This document shows positions 11,126 to 19,391 of a stretch of DNA of 64,000 nt, one piece after another. Location of the stretch: NCBI GenBank assembly GCA_963759375.1, contig CAVWYY010000004.1:1-64000 (forward strand). Reading direction: 5' to 3'. Numbering within the stretch: the first letter of the stretch is position 1; every line of letters begins with the position of its first letter. The stretch comes from DASSUW01 sp963759375. Its GTDB lineage: Bacteria; Actinomycetota; Thermoleophilia; Solirubrobacterales; Solirubrobacteraceae. The notes under the pieces were generated by a model, which had not been told where the DNA came from, did not search any database, and worked only from the letters and a program-made list of their open reading frames with translations. The translations under genes and the position numbers were made by a program.

Positions 11126-12253
11126 GTGATCACCGCTGCCGTCAGGACGATGGCCGGGCGCTACGACCCGTCGGTCGCCGACCCGCCGCTGGCCGCGCGC
11201 ATCCGCCTCGTGAGCGGCGAGGAGGCGCACGACGTCGTGCTCGACGGCGACGGCGCCGAGGTCGTCGAGGCGGACGGCCGGCGCCACGACGCGATCATCT
11301 CCGGATCTGGCGCGGCCTGGCGCCGCGCCGCCCAGGAGCCGGGCGGCGGGCTCGGCCAGCTGCGTCGCGGCGGCCTGCGCATGCGCCAGAACCTGCACGT
11401 CGCGGTCGGCTTCCTGGCCGCCACGAGCGGCGACACGCGGCCGGAGCGGCTACGCCTGCACGAGTACGAGACGCCGTTCGGGCCGATCTCGGCGGCCGAG
11501 GCGGGGTCCGGGCCGCCCCTACTGGCCGTCCACGGTCTCGGCGGCACGAAGGCGTCGTTCCTGCCGACGATCGGCGCGCTGGCCGGCGCCTACCGCGTGA
11601 TCGCCGTCGACCTCCCGGGCTTCGGCGACTCGGTCAAGCCCCTGCGCGCGCCGTTCGACGCGCCGTACTTCGCCCGCGCGATGACCGCGGTGCTCGACGC
11701 GGCGGGCCTGGACTCCGCGCACGTGGTCGGCAACAGCATGGGCGGCCGGATCGCGATCGAGATGGCGCTCGCACACGGCGAACGGGTCGACCGGCTGGTG
11801 CTGCTCAGCCCGGCCCTCGCCTGGCTGCGACCCCGCCGCTGGGCGCCGATCGTGCGCCTCCTGCGCCCCGAGCTGAGCCTGGTGCCGATGCCGGTCGAGC
11901 CGATCGTGCGCCGGATCGTGCCGCGCGACGGCTGGGCGGCGGCGGGCGTCGACGAGTTCCTGCGCGCCTACACGACGTCCCGCGGCCGGCACGCGTTCAA
12001 CGCGGTGGCGCGCAACATCTACCTCGACGAGCCGCACGGCGAGCACGGCCTGTGGGAGCGCCTGGGCGGCATGACCCACGAGTCGTTGTTCGTGTGGGGC
12101 CGCAAGGACACGCTGGTGCCGATCGGCTTCATGCGGCACGTCGAGCGCACGTTCCCGAAGGCCCGGCACGTGGAGCTCGACTGCGGGCACGTGCCGCAGG
12201 TCGAGCGCCCGCGCGAGACGCACGCGGCGATGCGAGAGTTCCTCGCGCGATGA
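11126..12253 (+). CDS. Alpha/beta-hydrolase with N-terminal extension
   Basis: A 375-residue protein. Residues 1-110 form an extension of unknown fold. The hydrolase core has the oxyanion loop HGLGGTK (about 136), nucleophile Ser204 in VVGNSMGG, an acid in WGRKDTLVP and His in CGHVPQVE near the end. These are esterase/lipase or C-C hydrolase features; the substrate is unknown. The start is GTG 11126, because an ATG nine bases earlier meets a stop in its third codon. The stop overlaps a 36-codon ORF by ATGA. The promoter region is shared with the response regulator. Confidence 0.85.
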   Translation: MITAAVRTMAGRYDPSVADPPLAARIRLVSGEEAHDVVLDGDGAEVVEADGRRHDAIISGSGAAWRRAAQEPGGGLGQLRRGGLRMRQNLHVAVGFLAATSGDTRPERLRLHEYETPFGPISAAEAGSGPPLLAVHGLGGTKASFLPTIGALAGAYRVIAVDLPGFGDSVKPLRAPFDAPYFARAMTAVLDAAGLDSAHVVGNSMGGRIAIEMALAHGERVDRLVLLSPALAWLRPRRWAPIVRLLRPELSLVPMPVEPIVRRIVPRDGWAAAGVDEFLRAYTTSRGRHAFNAVARNIYLDEPHGEHGLWERLGGMTHESLFVWGRKDTLVPIGFMRHVERTFPKARHVELDCGHVPQVERPRETHAAMREFLAR

Positions 12254-12360
12254 GCTTCCGCGCGATCGTGCCCGACGAGCTGGAGTGGATCACCCGCCCC
12301 GTGGAGTTCCTAAGCACGTTGTTCCGGCGCGCGGGCGCGAACCGTCACCCCGGCTGGTAA
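12250..12360 (+). CDS. 36-residue ORF coupled to the hydrolase
   Basis: The ATG overlaps the hydrolase stop (ATGA), and the ORF reads MSFRAIVPDELEWITRPVEF then a short basic tail ending HPGW. Translational coupling supports expression. Its last eight codons lie inside the left terminal repeat of the inverted-repeat element at 12337-12490, so the element supplied the C-terminus and the stop codon. No family is recognised. Confidence 0.4.
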   Translation: MSFRAIVPDELEWITRPVEFLSTLFRRAGANRHPGW

Positions 12361-12490
12361 GGAGGCTGGGCGCGTGCGTGGTCGGGGATCTCTGGCGCGT
12401 TGACCACCTCACAGGTGGTCAAGTCGCCACACGCCGCCGGCGACGGTGGCGCACGCGCTCCCTACTCAGCGGTAGTTGACGTTCGCCGGC
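12337..12490. repeat. Inverted-repeat element, copy A (about 154 bp)
   Basis: The imperfect terminal inverted repeats are GCGAACCGTCACCCCGGCTG at the left and, read inward from the right, GGCGAACGTCAACTACCGCT. In the middle TGACCACCT-CAC-AGGTGGTCA (12401-12421) is a perfect 9-bp hairpin, flanked by pairing GGCG / CGCC. The same termini and hairpin recur at 53101-53304, where a base difference in the stem (C to T) keeps a G-U pair. It lies between convergent genes, so it may act as a bidirectional terminator or be a MITE-like repeat. Confidence 0.7.
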
Positions 12491-12515
12491 GGAACACCCT
12501 GCTCGGGTCGCACAC

Positions 12516-12836
12516 CTAGGCGGGCGGCGGCGTCGAGACCGCGGCGAGCGTGGCGGGCTCCGGCGCCCCGCCGCTGTCGTCCACGACGCCCAGGGTCTCG
12601 AGCTCGAGCACGAGCACGATGTGCGGGACGGCGACCGCGAGGTAGTCGTGCCGCTCCGGCGCGCGGCTCGCGTCCAGCCAGCTGACCTCCACGTCGGTGA
12701 GCGCGAGGAAGTCACGCTCGTGCGCGTTCAGGAAGTCGGTGGTGCGGGACCGGTAGCCCTCGCTGGGGAGCTGGACGGTCCCCTCGATCTCGTGGCGCTG
12801 GGTCTCGATCCGGACGCGCTCGCGGCGATAGTGCAT
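12516..12836 (-). CDS. Small conserved protein, DUF6812-like
   Basis: A 106-residue soluble protein starting MHYRRERVRIETQRHEIEGT and containing the block LNAHERDFLALTDVEV. That pattern is shared by small actinobacterial proteins that I recall as DUF6812; the family number is from memory. No catalytic residues are evident. It is divergent from the amidohydrolase gene with only about 50 bp between the chosen starts. The function is unknown. Confidence 0.65.
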   Translation of the reverse strand: MHYRRERVRIETQRHEIEGTVQLPSEGYRSRTTDFLNAHERDFLALTDVEVSWLDASRAPERHDYLAVAVPHIVLVLELETLGVVDDSGGAPEPATLAAVSTPPPA

Positions 12837-12888
12837 GTGGAGGAGTATCGGCCATCGGGCGCAGCCGCTGTATAGGGTGCTCCGCCCA

Positions 12889-14052
12889 GTGCTCGATGTC
12901 GACGCGATCATGCGCCCTTGGTGGGACCGGCTGCGCGAGCAGCTCGGCGAGCTGGACCTCTACGACGCCCACACGCACATCGGCGCCGACGACCCCGACG
13001 GCGTCAAGCAGTCGGCCGCCGAGCTGCTGGCCAAGCTCGAGCGCGCGTCCGCGCGCGCGGTCGTGTTCCCGATGCACGAGCCGGCCGGCTACCCGCCCGC
13101 CAACGACCGCGTGCTCGAGGCCGTCGCGGCGTCGGACGGACGCCTGGTCGCGTTCTGCCGCGTCGACCCGCGCGACAACGCGGTCGCCGAGGCGCGCCGG
13201 TGCCTCGACGCCGGGGCGCGCGGGATCAAGCTGCACCCGCGGGCCGAGCAGTTCACGCTGTCCGAGCCCGCCGTGCATGAGCTCGTGGGGCTGGCGCACG
13301 AGCGGCGCGTCCCGGTGCTGATCCACGCGGGCCGCGGGATCCCGGCGCTCGGGCGCGACACCGTCGCGCTGTCCAGCGAGTTCACGGACGCCCGGCTGAT
13401 CCTCGCGCACGCCGCGATCTCCGACCTGGCCTGGCTGTACCGCGTGCTGCCCGAGCACCCGAACGTGTTCATCGACACCGCGTGGTGGGACCCGGCGGAC
13501 ATGATGGCCCTGTTCACGCTGGTGCCGCCGGGCAACATCGTGTGGGCGAGCGACTCGCCGTACGGGCTTCCGCTGACGTCCGCGGTCCTGCACCTGCGGC
13601 TCGCCCTCCAGGCGGGCCTGGGCGCCGATGCGATCCGCGCCATCGCCGGCCGGCAGATCGAGCGACTGCTCGACGGCGGCGAGCCGATCGACGCCGGTCC
13701 GCCGCCCGGCCGCGCGCGGCCGATCGACCCGCTGCTCGAGCGCGTCGTGTCGCACAGCGCGCAGGCGATCGCGCGCATGTTCGGGCAGGGCGATCCGTCC
13801 GAGCCGGTCGCGCTGGCCAAGCTCGCGTGCGGGGTGGGGGAGGACGGCGGCTCGTACACGCCGGTGTTCGCCGCGGTGCTCGACCTCCTCGAGACCTACG
13901 AGGACAACATCGGCGCGGTGCCGGAGGGGCAGCGCATCCCGCCCGCCGCGCGGCTGCTGGTGGCGGCGGTCACAGTCGCGCGGACGCCTGACGTGCCGCT
14001 GCCCGACCTGCCGGACGCGCCGCCGCCGACCCGCGAAGAGGCGGAGCGCTAG
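12889..14052 (+). CDS. Amidohydrolase-family (TIM-barrel) metal-dependent hydrolase
   Basis: About 387 residues. The metal-site HxH appears as YDAHTHIG near the N-terminus. Further ligand candidates are His in IKLHPRAEQF, His in VLIHAGRG, His in ILAHAAISD, and Asp in VWASDSPYG. This is the amidohydrolase-2 layout (decarboxylases, lactonases, related hydrolases). The last 130 residues are helical and lack motifs. The chosen GTG at 12889 lies 12 bases after a TATAGG box; ATG 12910 or ATG 12835 are alternatives, the last overlapping the divergent gene. The substrate is unknown. The IS cluster begins right after its stop. Confidence 0.8.
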   Translation: MLDVDAIMRPWWDRLREQLGELDLYDAHTHIGADDPDGVKQSAAELLAKLERASARAVVFPMHEPAGYPPANDRVLEAVAASDGRLVAFCRVDPRDNAVAEARRCLDAGARGIKLHPRAEQFTLSEPAVHELVGLAHERRVPVLIHAGRGIPALGRDTVALSSEFTDARLILAHAAISDLAWLYRVLPEHPNVFIDTAWWDPADMMALFTLVPPGNIVWASDSPYGLPLTSAVLHLRLALQAGLGADAIRAIAGRQIERLLDGGEPIDAGPPPGRARPIDPLLERVVSHSAQAIARMFGQGDPSEPVALAKLACGVGEDGGSYTPVFAAVLDLLETYEDNIGAVPEGQRIPPAARLLVAAVTVARTPDVPLPDLPDAPPPTREEAER

Positions 14053-14575
14053 CTGTAGTCAGCCAGGTTGTTCCGTTCGGCTAGGCGCTGGATCGGGGGT
14101 TCTCGGTTCAGCGCGGTGGGTCGTCGGTAGTTGTAGTGGTTCAGGAAGCCGGTGAGCGGGCGCGGCGTTGGGCGTTGGTGAGGTGGAGCGCCGTAGGCCA
14201 GCGTTCGGTGAGCGTCTTGATGAAACGCTCCGCTTTGCCGTTGGTGCGGGGCGGTAGGGCTCGGTGAACAGGTGCCTGAGCCGAGCCGCTGACAGACGGT
14301 GCGATGCGCGAGCGAGCGGTAGCCGGGGCGTTGTCGGGGGATGAAACTGCGTCCGGCCTGCGGGAGCCTTTGGGTTCGGGGACTTGGGGCCTTTGGAGAT
14401 GCGGTCGGGCAGGCCGTTCTGACTGATGAGCTGTGAGCTCGACGTTGTTCGTGGCCGCCGGACTTGCCGGTGTGCTGAGAGCACGTATCCGTCTTTGTCG
14501 TGTGTCGCGCGCTCCCGCTCAGGTCGGATGAGAGGAGCGTGGTGCGAGGGCTCGGTGCCCTGCACCCCGGCTTCG
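14053..14575 (-). pseudogene. IS481-family transposase remnant
   Basis: No frame is open throughout, but on the minus strand pieces of an IS481-type DDE transposase C-terminus are legible in different frames. Around 14160-14240 one frame reads TNGKAERFIKTLTERWPTAL, and nearer the end another reads LTGFLNHYNYRR, then NREPPIQRLAERNNL. At least two frameshifts separate these pieces. The 5' part is unreadable and is cut at 14576 by the IS3 element. The element is dead. Confidence 0.65.
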
Positions 14576-14680
14576 TGTTGACAGCTCTTGATTGATCTCC
14601 TTGATGGGGATGCGAGCCGGCGAAGCCGGTGAGGCTCCGTCCGGAGCTCATCAGAGGATCGGCCGCTCAACGAGTAGGAG

Positions 14681-14986
14681 ATGACGTTGAGCGAGACACG
14701 CAAGTACCGGAAGTTCACGCCCCAGCAGAAGCTCGAGCTGGTGATGGCCAGCTGGCGCGGCGAGCGCTCGATCGCTGAGCTGTGCCGCGAGCACGGCATC
14801 AGCGAGAGCCTGCTGCGGCGTTGGCGCGAGCAGGCGCTGGAGGCCGGGATGGAGCGCTTCGCGGCCGGCGAGCAGCGCTCGCAGGGTGCCGAGCAGCGGC
14901 GGCGGATCGCCGAGCTCGAGCGCGCGCTGGGCCGCAAGACCTACGAGTTGGAGATCGCGGGAAAGCTCTTGCGGGACTGGGAGTAG
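14681..14986 (+). CDS. IS3-family transposase OrfA (helix-turn-helix subunit)
   Basis: A 101-residue protein with an N-terminal helix-turn-helix (KFTPQQKLELVMASWRGERS then IAELCREHGISESLLRRWRE) that binds the IS ends, and a C-terminal coiled-coil-like segment (RRIAELERALGRKTYELEIA). The stop TAG is followed two bases later by the orfB ATG. The orfB frame is open well back into orfA, so a -1 frameshift making OrfAB is also possible. Confidence 0.88.
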   Translation: MTLSETRKYRKFTPQQKLELVMASWRGERSIAELCREHGISESLLRRWREQALEAGMERFAAGEQRSQGAEQRRRIAELERALGRKTYELEIAGKLLRDWE

Positions 14987-14988
14987 GC

Positions 14989-15849
14989 ATGCGCGTCACC
15001 CGGTCCCGCGAGCTCGTCGCCGAGGGCTACCGGCCCTCGGCGGTGGCGCGCGTGGCGCAGATCAGCCGCCAGGCGATCTACCGCGTTCCCAAGCGCAGAC
15101 GAGCCCCCGGCTCGTCGCGGCGGCCGCCGGCCGACGAGGTCGAGGCCGCGATCGTGGCCGAGGCCGAGGCCAACCCGACCGACGGCTACCGGCTGGTCAC
15201 GGCCTGGGTGCGGCGGCGGCTCGGCCGGCCGGTCAACCGCAAGCGGGTGCTGCGCGTGATGCGCGAGCTCGGGCTGATCCAGCGCCGCCGCCCGCTGGCG
15301 CGTCGACGGCGGCCGGGCTTCTTCCGCGTCGAGCGCCCGGATCAGCTCTGGCACCTGGACATGACGTCCGTCTGGGTGGCCGAGCACGGCTGGGTCTACC
15401 TGATGGCCGCGATCGACTGCTGCACGCGCGAGATCGTCGCCTGGCACCTGGAGACCCGCTGCCGCGCCAAGGAGGCGATCGCGCTGATCGAGCGCGCCGC
15501 GACAGAGCGCGGCATCACGCCGGGCACGCTGACGCTCGGCACTGACAACGGCTCGGCGTTCACCGCCCGCGCCTTCAAGGCCGTCCTGGCCGGCCAGGGC
15601 ATCGCGCACCGCCGCGGCGGCTACCGCGACCCCGAGAGCCAGGCGTTCATCGAGTCCTGGTTCGGCAAGCTCAAGGAACGCTGCGTCTGGCGACACGAGT
15701 TCGAGACCCTCGACCAGGCCAGGGAGGTGATCGACGCCTACGTGACCCACTACCACCACCGGCCGCACAGCCGGCTCGACTACAGCACGCCGCTCGAAGT
15801 CGCGGCGACCTGGAACGATGGACAAGACCACCTAATCCCAGCGGCCTGA
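14989..15849 (+). CDS. IS3-family transposase OrfB (DDE integrase domain)
   Basis: A 286-residue catalytic subunit. An N-terminal HTH_21-like segment (NPTDGYRLVTAWVRRRLGRP) precedes an rve core with Asp124 (WHLDMTSVWV), Asp186 (LGTDNGSAFT) and Glu222 (FIESWFGKLKER). All three catalytic residues are present and the frame is complete, so the element may still be mobile. Confidence 0.9.
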   Translation: MRVTRSRELVAEGYRPSAVARVAQISRQAIYRVPKRRRAPGSSRRPPADEVEAAIVAEAEANPTDGYRLVTAWVRRRLGRPVNRKRVLRVMRELGLIQRRRPLARRRRPGFFRVERPDQLWHLDMTSVWVAEHGWVYLMAAIDCCTREIVAWHLETRCRAKEAIALIERAATERGITPGTLTLGTDNGSAFTARAFKAVLAGQGIAHRRGGYRDPESQAFIESWFGKLKERCVWRHEFETLDQAREVIDAYVTHYHHRPHSRLDYSTPLEVAATWNDGQDHLIPAA

Positions 15850-15873
15850 CCTGACAACACGGCCGGGGAGCAC

Positions 15874-17133
15874 GTCATCGGGATGGATGTGCATCGGGAC
15901 TTCTGTGAGGTGGCGATCGCCGAGAACGGCCAGGTCCGTTCGGCGGGTCGGATCGCGACGCGGGTACCGGCGCTGGAGCTGTTCGCGCAGAGCTTGGCGC
16001 CCGATGACGTGGTCGCGCTGGAAGCGACCACTGGTGCCGACCGGATCGTGGAGGTGCTGCAGCGTCATGGGGTGCGGGTGGTGGTGGCCAACACACGCAA
16101 GCTGAAGTCGATCACCGAGGCCAAGGCCAAGACCGATCGGCTCGACGCTCAGGTCGTTGGCCAAGCTGCTGATGTCCGGATTGCTTGATCCGGTGTGGAC
16201 GCCGGACGAGCGGACGCGCGCGCTGCGGCGGTTGACGAACCGCCGTGAGCGGATCGTGCGTGCCCGGACGCGCGCGAAGAACGAGGCGCATGGAGTGCTC
16301 TCGCGCAATCTCTGTGAGCGGCCGCCGGTGACCGACGCGTTCGGCAAGTCCGGCCGGCAATGGCTCGCGAGCCTTGAGCTGCCCGTCGACGAGCGCCTCA
16401 CGCTCGATGGGTGTCTGCGCCAGGTCGACTTCCTCGACGGCGAGATCGCCGCGATCGACCGCGAGATCGCCAAGCAGGCGCTCGCCTGGCCAGAGGTCCT
16501 GCGGCTGCTGACGGTGCCCGGCGTCAATGTGCAGACCGCGGCGACGTTCATGGCCTCGATCGGCGACATCCGCCGCTTCCGTCGGCGCGCAAGCTCGTGA
16601 GCTATCTCGGCCTCGATCCCCGGGTCCGCCAGTCGGGCAACAGCCCGGCCAGGCATGGCCGGATCTCCAAGGCCGGCACGTCCGAGGCCAGGCACATGCT
16701 CGGCGAAGTGGCGTGGAAAGTCACGCTGACGCCCGGGCCGCTGCGCGCGTTCTTCGAACGCGTCCGCGCCCGCCGCGGCAACCAGATCGCCGCGACGGCG
16801 ACCGCCCGCAAGCTCGTCACGCTGTTCTGGTGCCTGCTCACCCGCGAGCAGGACTACGCGTTCGGGCGGCCGGCGATGACGCGCAACAAGATCCGCAAGC
16901 TCGAACTGGTCGCCGGCGCGCCACCGCAGAAAGGCCGCCACGGGATCGCCGGCGGCAAGTCCAAGGCCGTCTTTGACGCCGAACGCGAACTCTCCCGACA
17001 GGCCGAAGCCGCCTATCGCCGTCTGGTCAACGACTGGCAGTCCGCCGGACCCCAAGATGCGGGTGCGGGCGCGACACCGGGGCGCGCATCTCAAAGGCCC
17101 TCGAAGGGCAAAGCCGCGCGGCAGGCTCTCTAG
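15874..17133 (+). pseudogene. IS110-family transposase with two frameshifts
   Basis: Three consecutive frames together give a near-complete IS110 transposase. The first (15883-) has the RuvC-like start VIGMDVHRDFCEVAI, EATTGA and KTDRLDA, i.e. the D-E-D-D residues. The second resumes AKLLMSGLLDPVW at about 16150. The third resumes SARKLVSYLGLDPRVRQSG at about 16585 and contains the Tnp_20 serine region (RISKAGTSEARHML). Only 23 bp separate its first ATG from the IS3 right end, so the left-end non-coding region, where IS110-group elements encode their bridge RNA, has been lost. Inactive. Confidence 0.85.
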
Positions 17134-17284
17134 CCCCGAAACCTGCGCTTCGCTTCGTCAGTCACCCGCACCCAACACCACTCTGGCAAAGGCGCCCCGA
17201 ACCGTCCAGACCACTTGACTTTCTCGTGCGCGGCGGGCGTGGCGCCGACGCGGCCGGTAGGTCCTCGGCGGCGACGGGCTGACT

Positions 17285-18380
17285 CTTGACTTTCTGTCCG
17301 GCTGACGTGTATGTCGCCGCCGCCGCCGGGATCTCCGGCGTGACCTGATAGATGCGTGGCCTGCGCCCGACTGAGAAGTGTCCGCGGCGATCCGGCTCCC
17401 CCAGCGAGGGAGGCGGATGACGTGATCGGCGCGGACACGCCAAGCGCCCACACCGTCGCGGCCGTCGATGCGCGACCGGCGCTGCTCGACGAGCAGACGC
17501 GCGCGCGGCGGCGTGCCGACGCCTGCTGACGGGCCGCGGCCAGGCGGCGAGCGGCTGTGGGCGTCGAGGACGCCGGCCGTCCCGGCGCGCTGGAGCGTCT
17601 GCCGCGCGCGGGAAGCGCGTGCGCGCGCCCCAAGCTCACCGCCGGCGCGCGCAGCCGGCGCGCGAGCGGGCAGTCCGACGTCATCGACGCCGCGCGATCG
17701 CCCGCGCCGCCGCGCGACGGCCTCGACGCGCTGCCGCGCGCGCTGGCCGGACGAGCTCGAGGTGCGCGCTCGTCGATCACGCGAGCGGCTGCCGGCCAGC
17801 GCCGGCGCTGACAACGACTGCGCTGGCGCTGCCGACTCTGGCCCGAGACCGAGACCCGCCCCGCGCCTGATCCGCGCCACTGGCAGGACCGCGCGCCGGG
17901 CGCCTGGCCGCGCCGAGCAGAGCGCCCGCGTCCGGATCGCCGCGACGAACTGCGCCGCCCGCGAGCGACCCGCGCGACAACGACGCTCGAGCCGAGCTCG
18001 CGACGCTCACCGCGCCTCGCGCCGCGGTGCGGCCGACGCGGCTGCGGCGCGCTGACCGCGGCAAGCGATCGGCGAGATCGCCGACGCGCCGCCGCCACCG
18101 ACGCCAAGCCGCCCGCCCGCCGGCCGGCCCCGACCCGCCTCCCCGGACAAACGCAGCGCACCGCCTCGACCGCGGCGGCACCGCCAGCCAACAGCGCGCT
18201 GCACCGACCGCGATCACCAAGGGCCGCTGGACCCGAGACCGATCGCCACCCCGCGCAGCAGCCGAAGGCAAGACCCGCCGCGAAGCGATCCGCTGCCTCA
18301 AGCGCCACCTCGCCCGCCGCGCGGCACCACCCAACCGACCCCGCGACCACCACCCCACCAGCACCCAGCGCGCACGCGCA
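17285..18380 (+). pseudogene. Second IS110-family transposase, heavily decayed
   Basis: Reading across frames, the order of an IS110 transposase is preserved. VIGADTPSAHTVAAVDAR starts at about 17418, GERLWA at about 17545, GQSDVIDA at about 17670, RDGLDALPRA at about 17715, RCGALTAA-like sequence at about 18030, AITKGRW at about 18210 and GKTRREAIRCLKRHLARR at about 18265. Numerous indels separate these islands. CTTGACTTTCT occurs both at 17214 and at 17285 and may mark element ends. About 130 bp precede the first coding block. Clearly non-functional. Confidence 0.65.
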
Positions 18381-18880
18381 GCGCACGACCACGCAACACG
18401 CCGACCGGCGCCCCGACATAGAAGCAACATCCGTCGGCACCGCGCCGACCGGAGCCGGGGCGCGAACCAGCGGACGGCGCGCCAAGGAACGCGCAGACGG
18501 CGCGGCGCGCCGGACCGAGCACCCGACGAGGCCAAGCGCGGCAGCGCGACGCACACGGCACGACGCCCGCCGGCCGCGCCCACCGCCGCCACCGACGGGC
18601 CGGGAGCGAGCCGACGCCGGCGACGCCGAGCCGACGTGATGGCACGAGCCCCCGGGCGCGCGCGCCGTAACGGCCCGGCCGATCAGCGCCAGCCGGGGCA
18701 GCCGGCCGCGACGTGACGCGAGCACGGCCGAACGGCGAGGCGCGACCGAGCGTCGGCGACTCGGCCGCGGTGAACCGCAGCTCGCGCAGCGCCAGGACGC
18801 GCACCGCTCGGGCGCGTCCGGCGCACGCGCTGGGCGCGAGAACGACGCAGGCCGTGGATAACGTGAGAGAGGGGAGTGGT
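18381..18880. other. About 500 bp with no recognisable gene
   Basis: Extremely GC-rich sequence dominated by CGC/GCG runs. Long frames exist on both strands only because stop codons are rare at this composition. Their translations are Arg/Ala/Pro-rich without motifs. It is probably decayed mobile-element DNA continuous with the IS110 remnant. Confidence 0.5.
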
Positions 18881-18920
18881 GAAAATGAAAAAAAAATTAA
18901 AAAATAAAAGAAAGAAAAGG
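18881..18920. other. A-rich tract in GC-rich surroundings
   Basis: Forty bases with 30 A, 4 T, 6 G and no C on the plus strand, immediately before the stop codon of the minus-strand Usp gene. Read on the minus strand it is a T-rich run directly after the operon's last gene, but no hairpin precedes it. Confidence 0.7.
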
Positions 18921-18923
18921 GTG

Positions 18924-19391
18924 CTAGCGGTTCGGCGCGTGGGCGACGAACACCGCGGTGTCAGCGTGGTGCATCACGTAGCTGCTCACGCTGCCGACCA
19001 AGGCTCCGACGCGGCCCACGCCGCGGGCGCCGAGCAGGATCGCGTCGTAGTCGTGCTCCTTCGACTGGGCCACGATCTGCGGCCCGGCCTTGCCGCGGCG
19101 CACGCACTTGGTCACCGGGATGTCGTCGGGGATCCGGTCGACGGTGTCGCACAGCAGGCGGCGGGCCTCCTCGTCCGCCTCCTCCTGGAGCTTTCCCGGA
19201 TCCGGGGCACCGGCCACCCAGATGTGCGAGTCGGCCAGGAAGTCGGGCGTCACGGCCAGGAGCGTGATCGCCGCGTGGTCGCGGCGCGCCGCGGTGACGG
19301 CCGCCGACAGCGCCAGCTCGGCGGTGTCGGAGCCGTCGATCGCGACGAGCAGGCGGTGCAGGTGGAGCTCGCTCAGAGGAGTCATCGTCAT
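18924..19391 (-). CDS. Universal stress protein (UspA family)
   Basis: A 155-residue Rossmann-like Usp domain. The start LLVAIDGSDTAELAL and the nucleotide loop LGARGVGRVGALVGSVSSYV are typical of ATP-binding Usps. The loop has eight rather than the usual nine residues between the second and third glycine, so ATP binding may differ. The ATG overlaps the MFS gene's stop (ATGA), making it the third gene of the MarR-MFS-Usp operon. A T-rich tract follows on the coding strand. Confidence 0.9.
   Translation of the reverse strand: MTMTPLSELHLHRLLVAIDGSDTAELALSAAVTAARRDHAAITLLAVTPDFLADSHIWVAGAPDPGKLQEEADEEARRLLCDTVDRIPDDIPVTKCVRRGKAGPQIVAQSKEHDYDAILLGARGVGRVGALVGSVSSYVMHHADTAVFVAHAPNR

Larger units (their letters stand above)
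14576..15859 (+). mobile_element. IS3-family insertion sequence (about 1.28 kb, apparently intact)
   Basis: The proposed ends are short imperfect inverted repeats: TGTTGACAGCTC at 14576 and, read inward from the right, TGTTGTCAGGTC at 15859. Between them lie orfA and orfB in the usual order and frames. The left end abuts the IS481 remnant and the right end abuts an IS110 gene that has lost its 5' flank, so this copy inserted into older IS debris. No target duplication is obvious. Confidence 0.7.

Noticed and set aside
17214..17295. CRISPR-like or tandem repeat suggested by two CTTGACTTTCT copies
   Set aside because: Only two copies 71 bp apart with unrelated spacing; more likely ends of adjacent IS110-type elements. 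No CRISPR array was seen in the window.
17130..18725. 531-residue minus-strand frame and 195/229-residue plus-strand frames
   Set aside because: They are Arg/Ala/Ser-rich with no family features. The plus-strand pieces make sense only as a broken IS110 transposase, and the minus frame is its GC-rich shadow.
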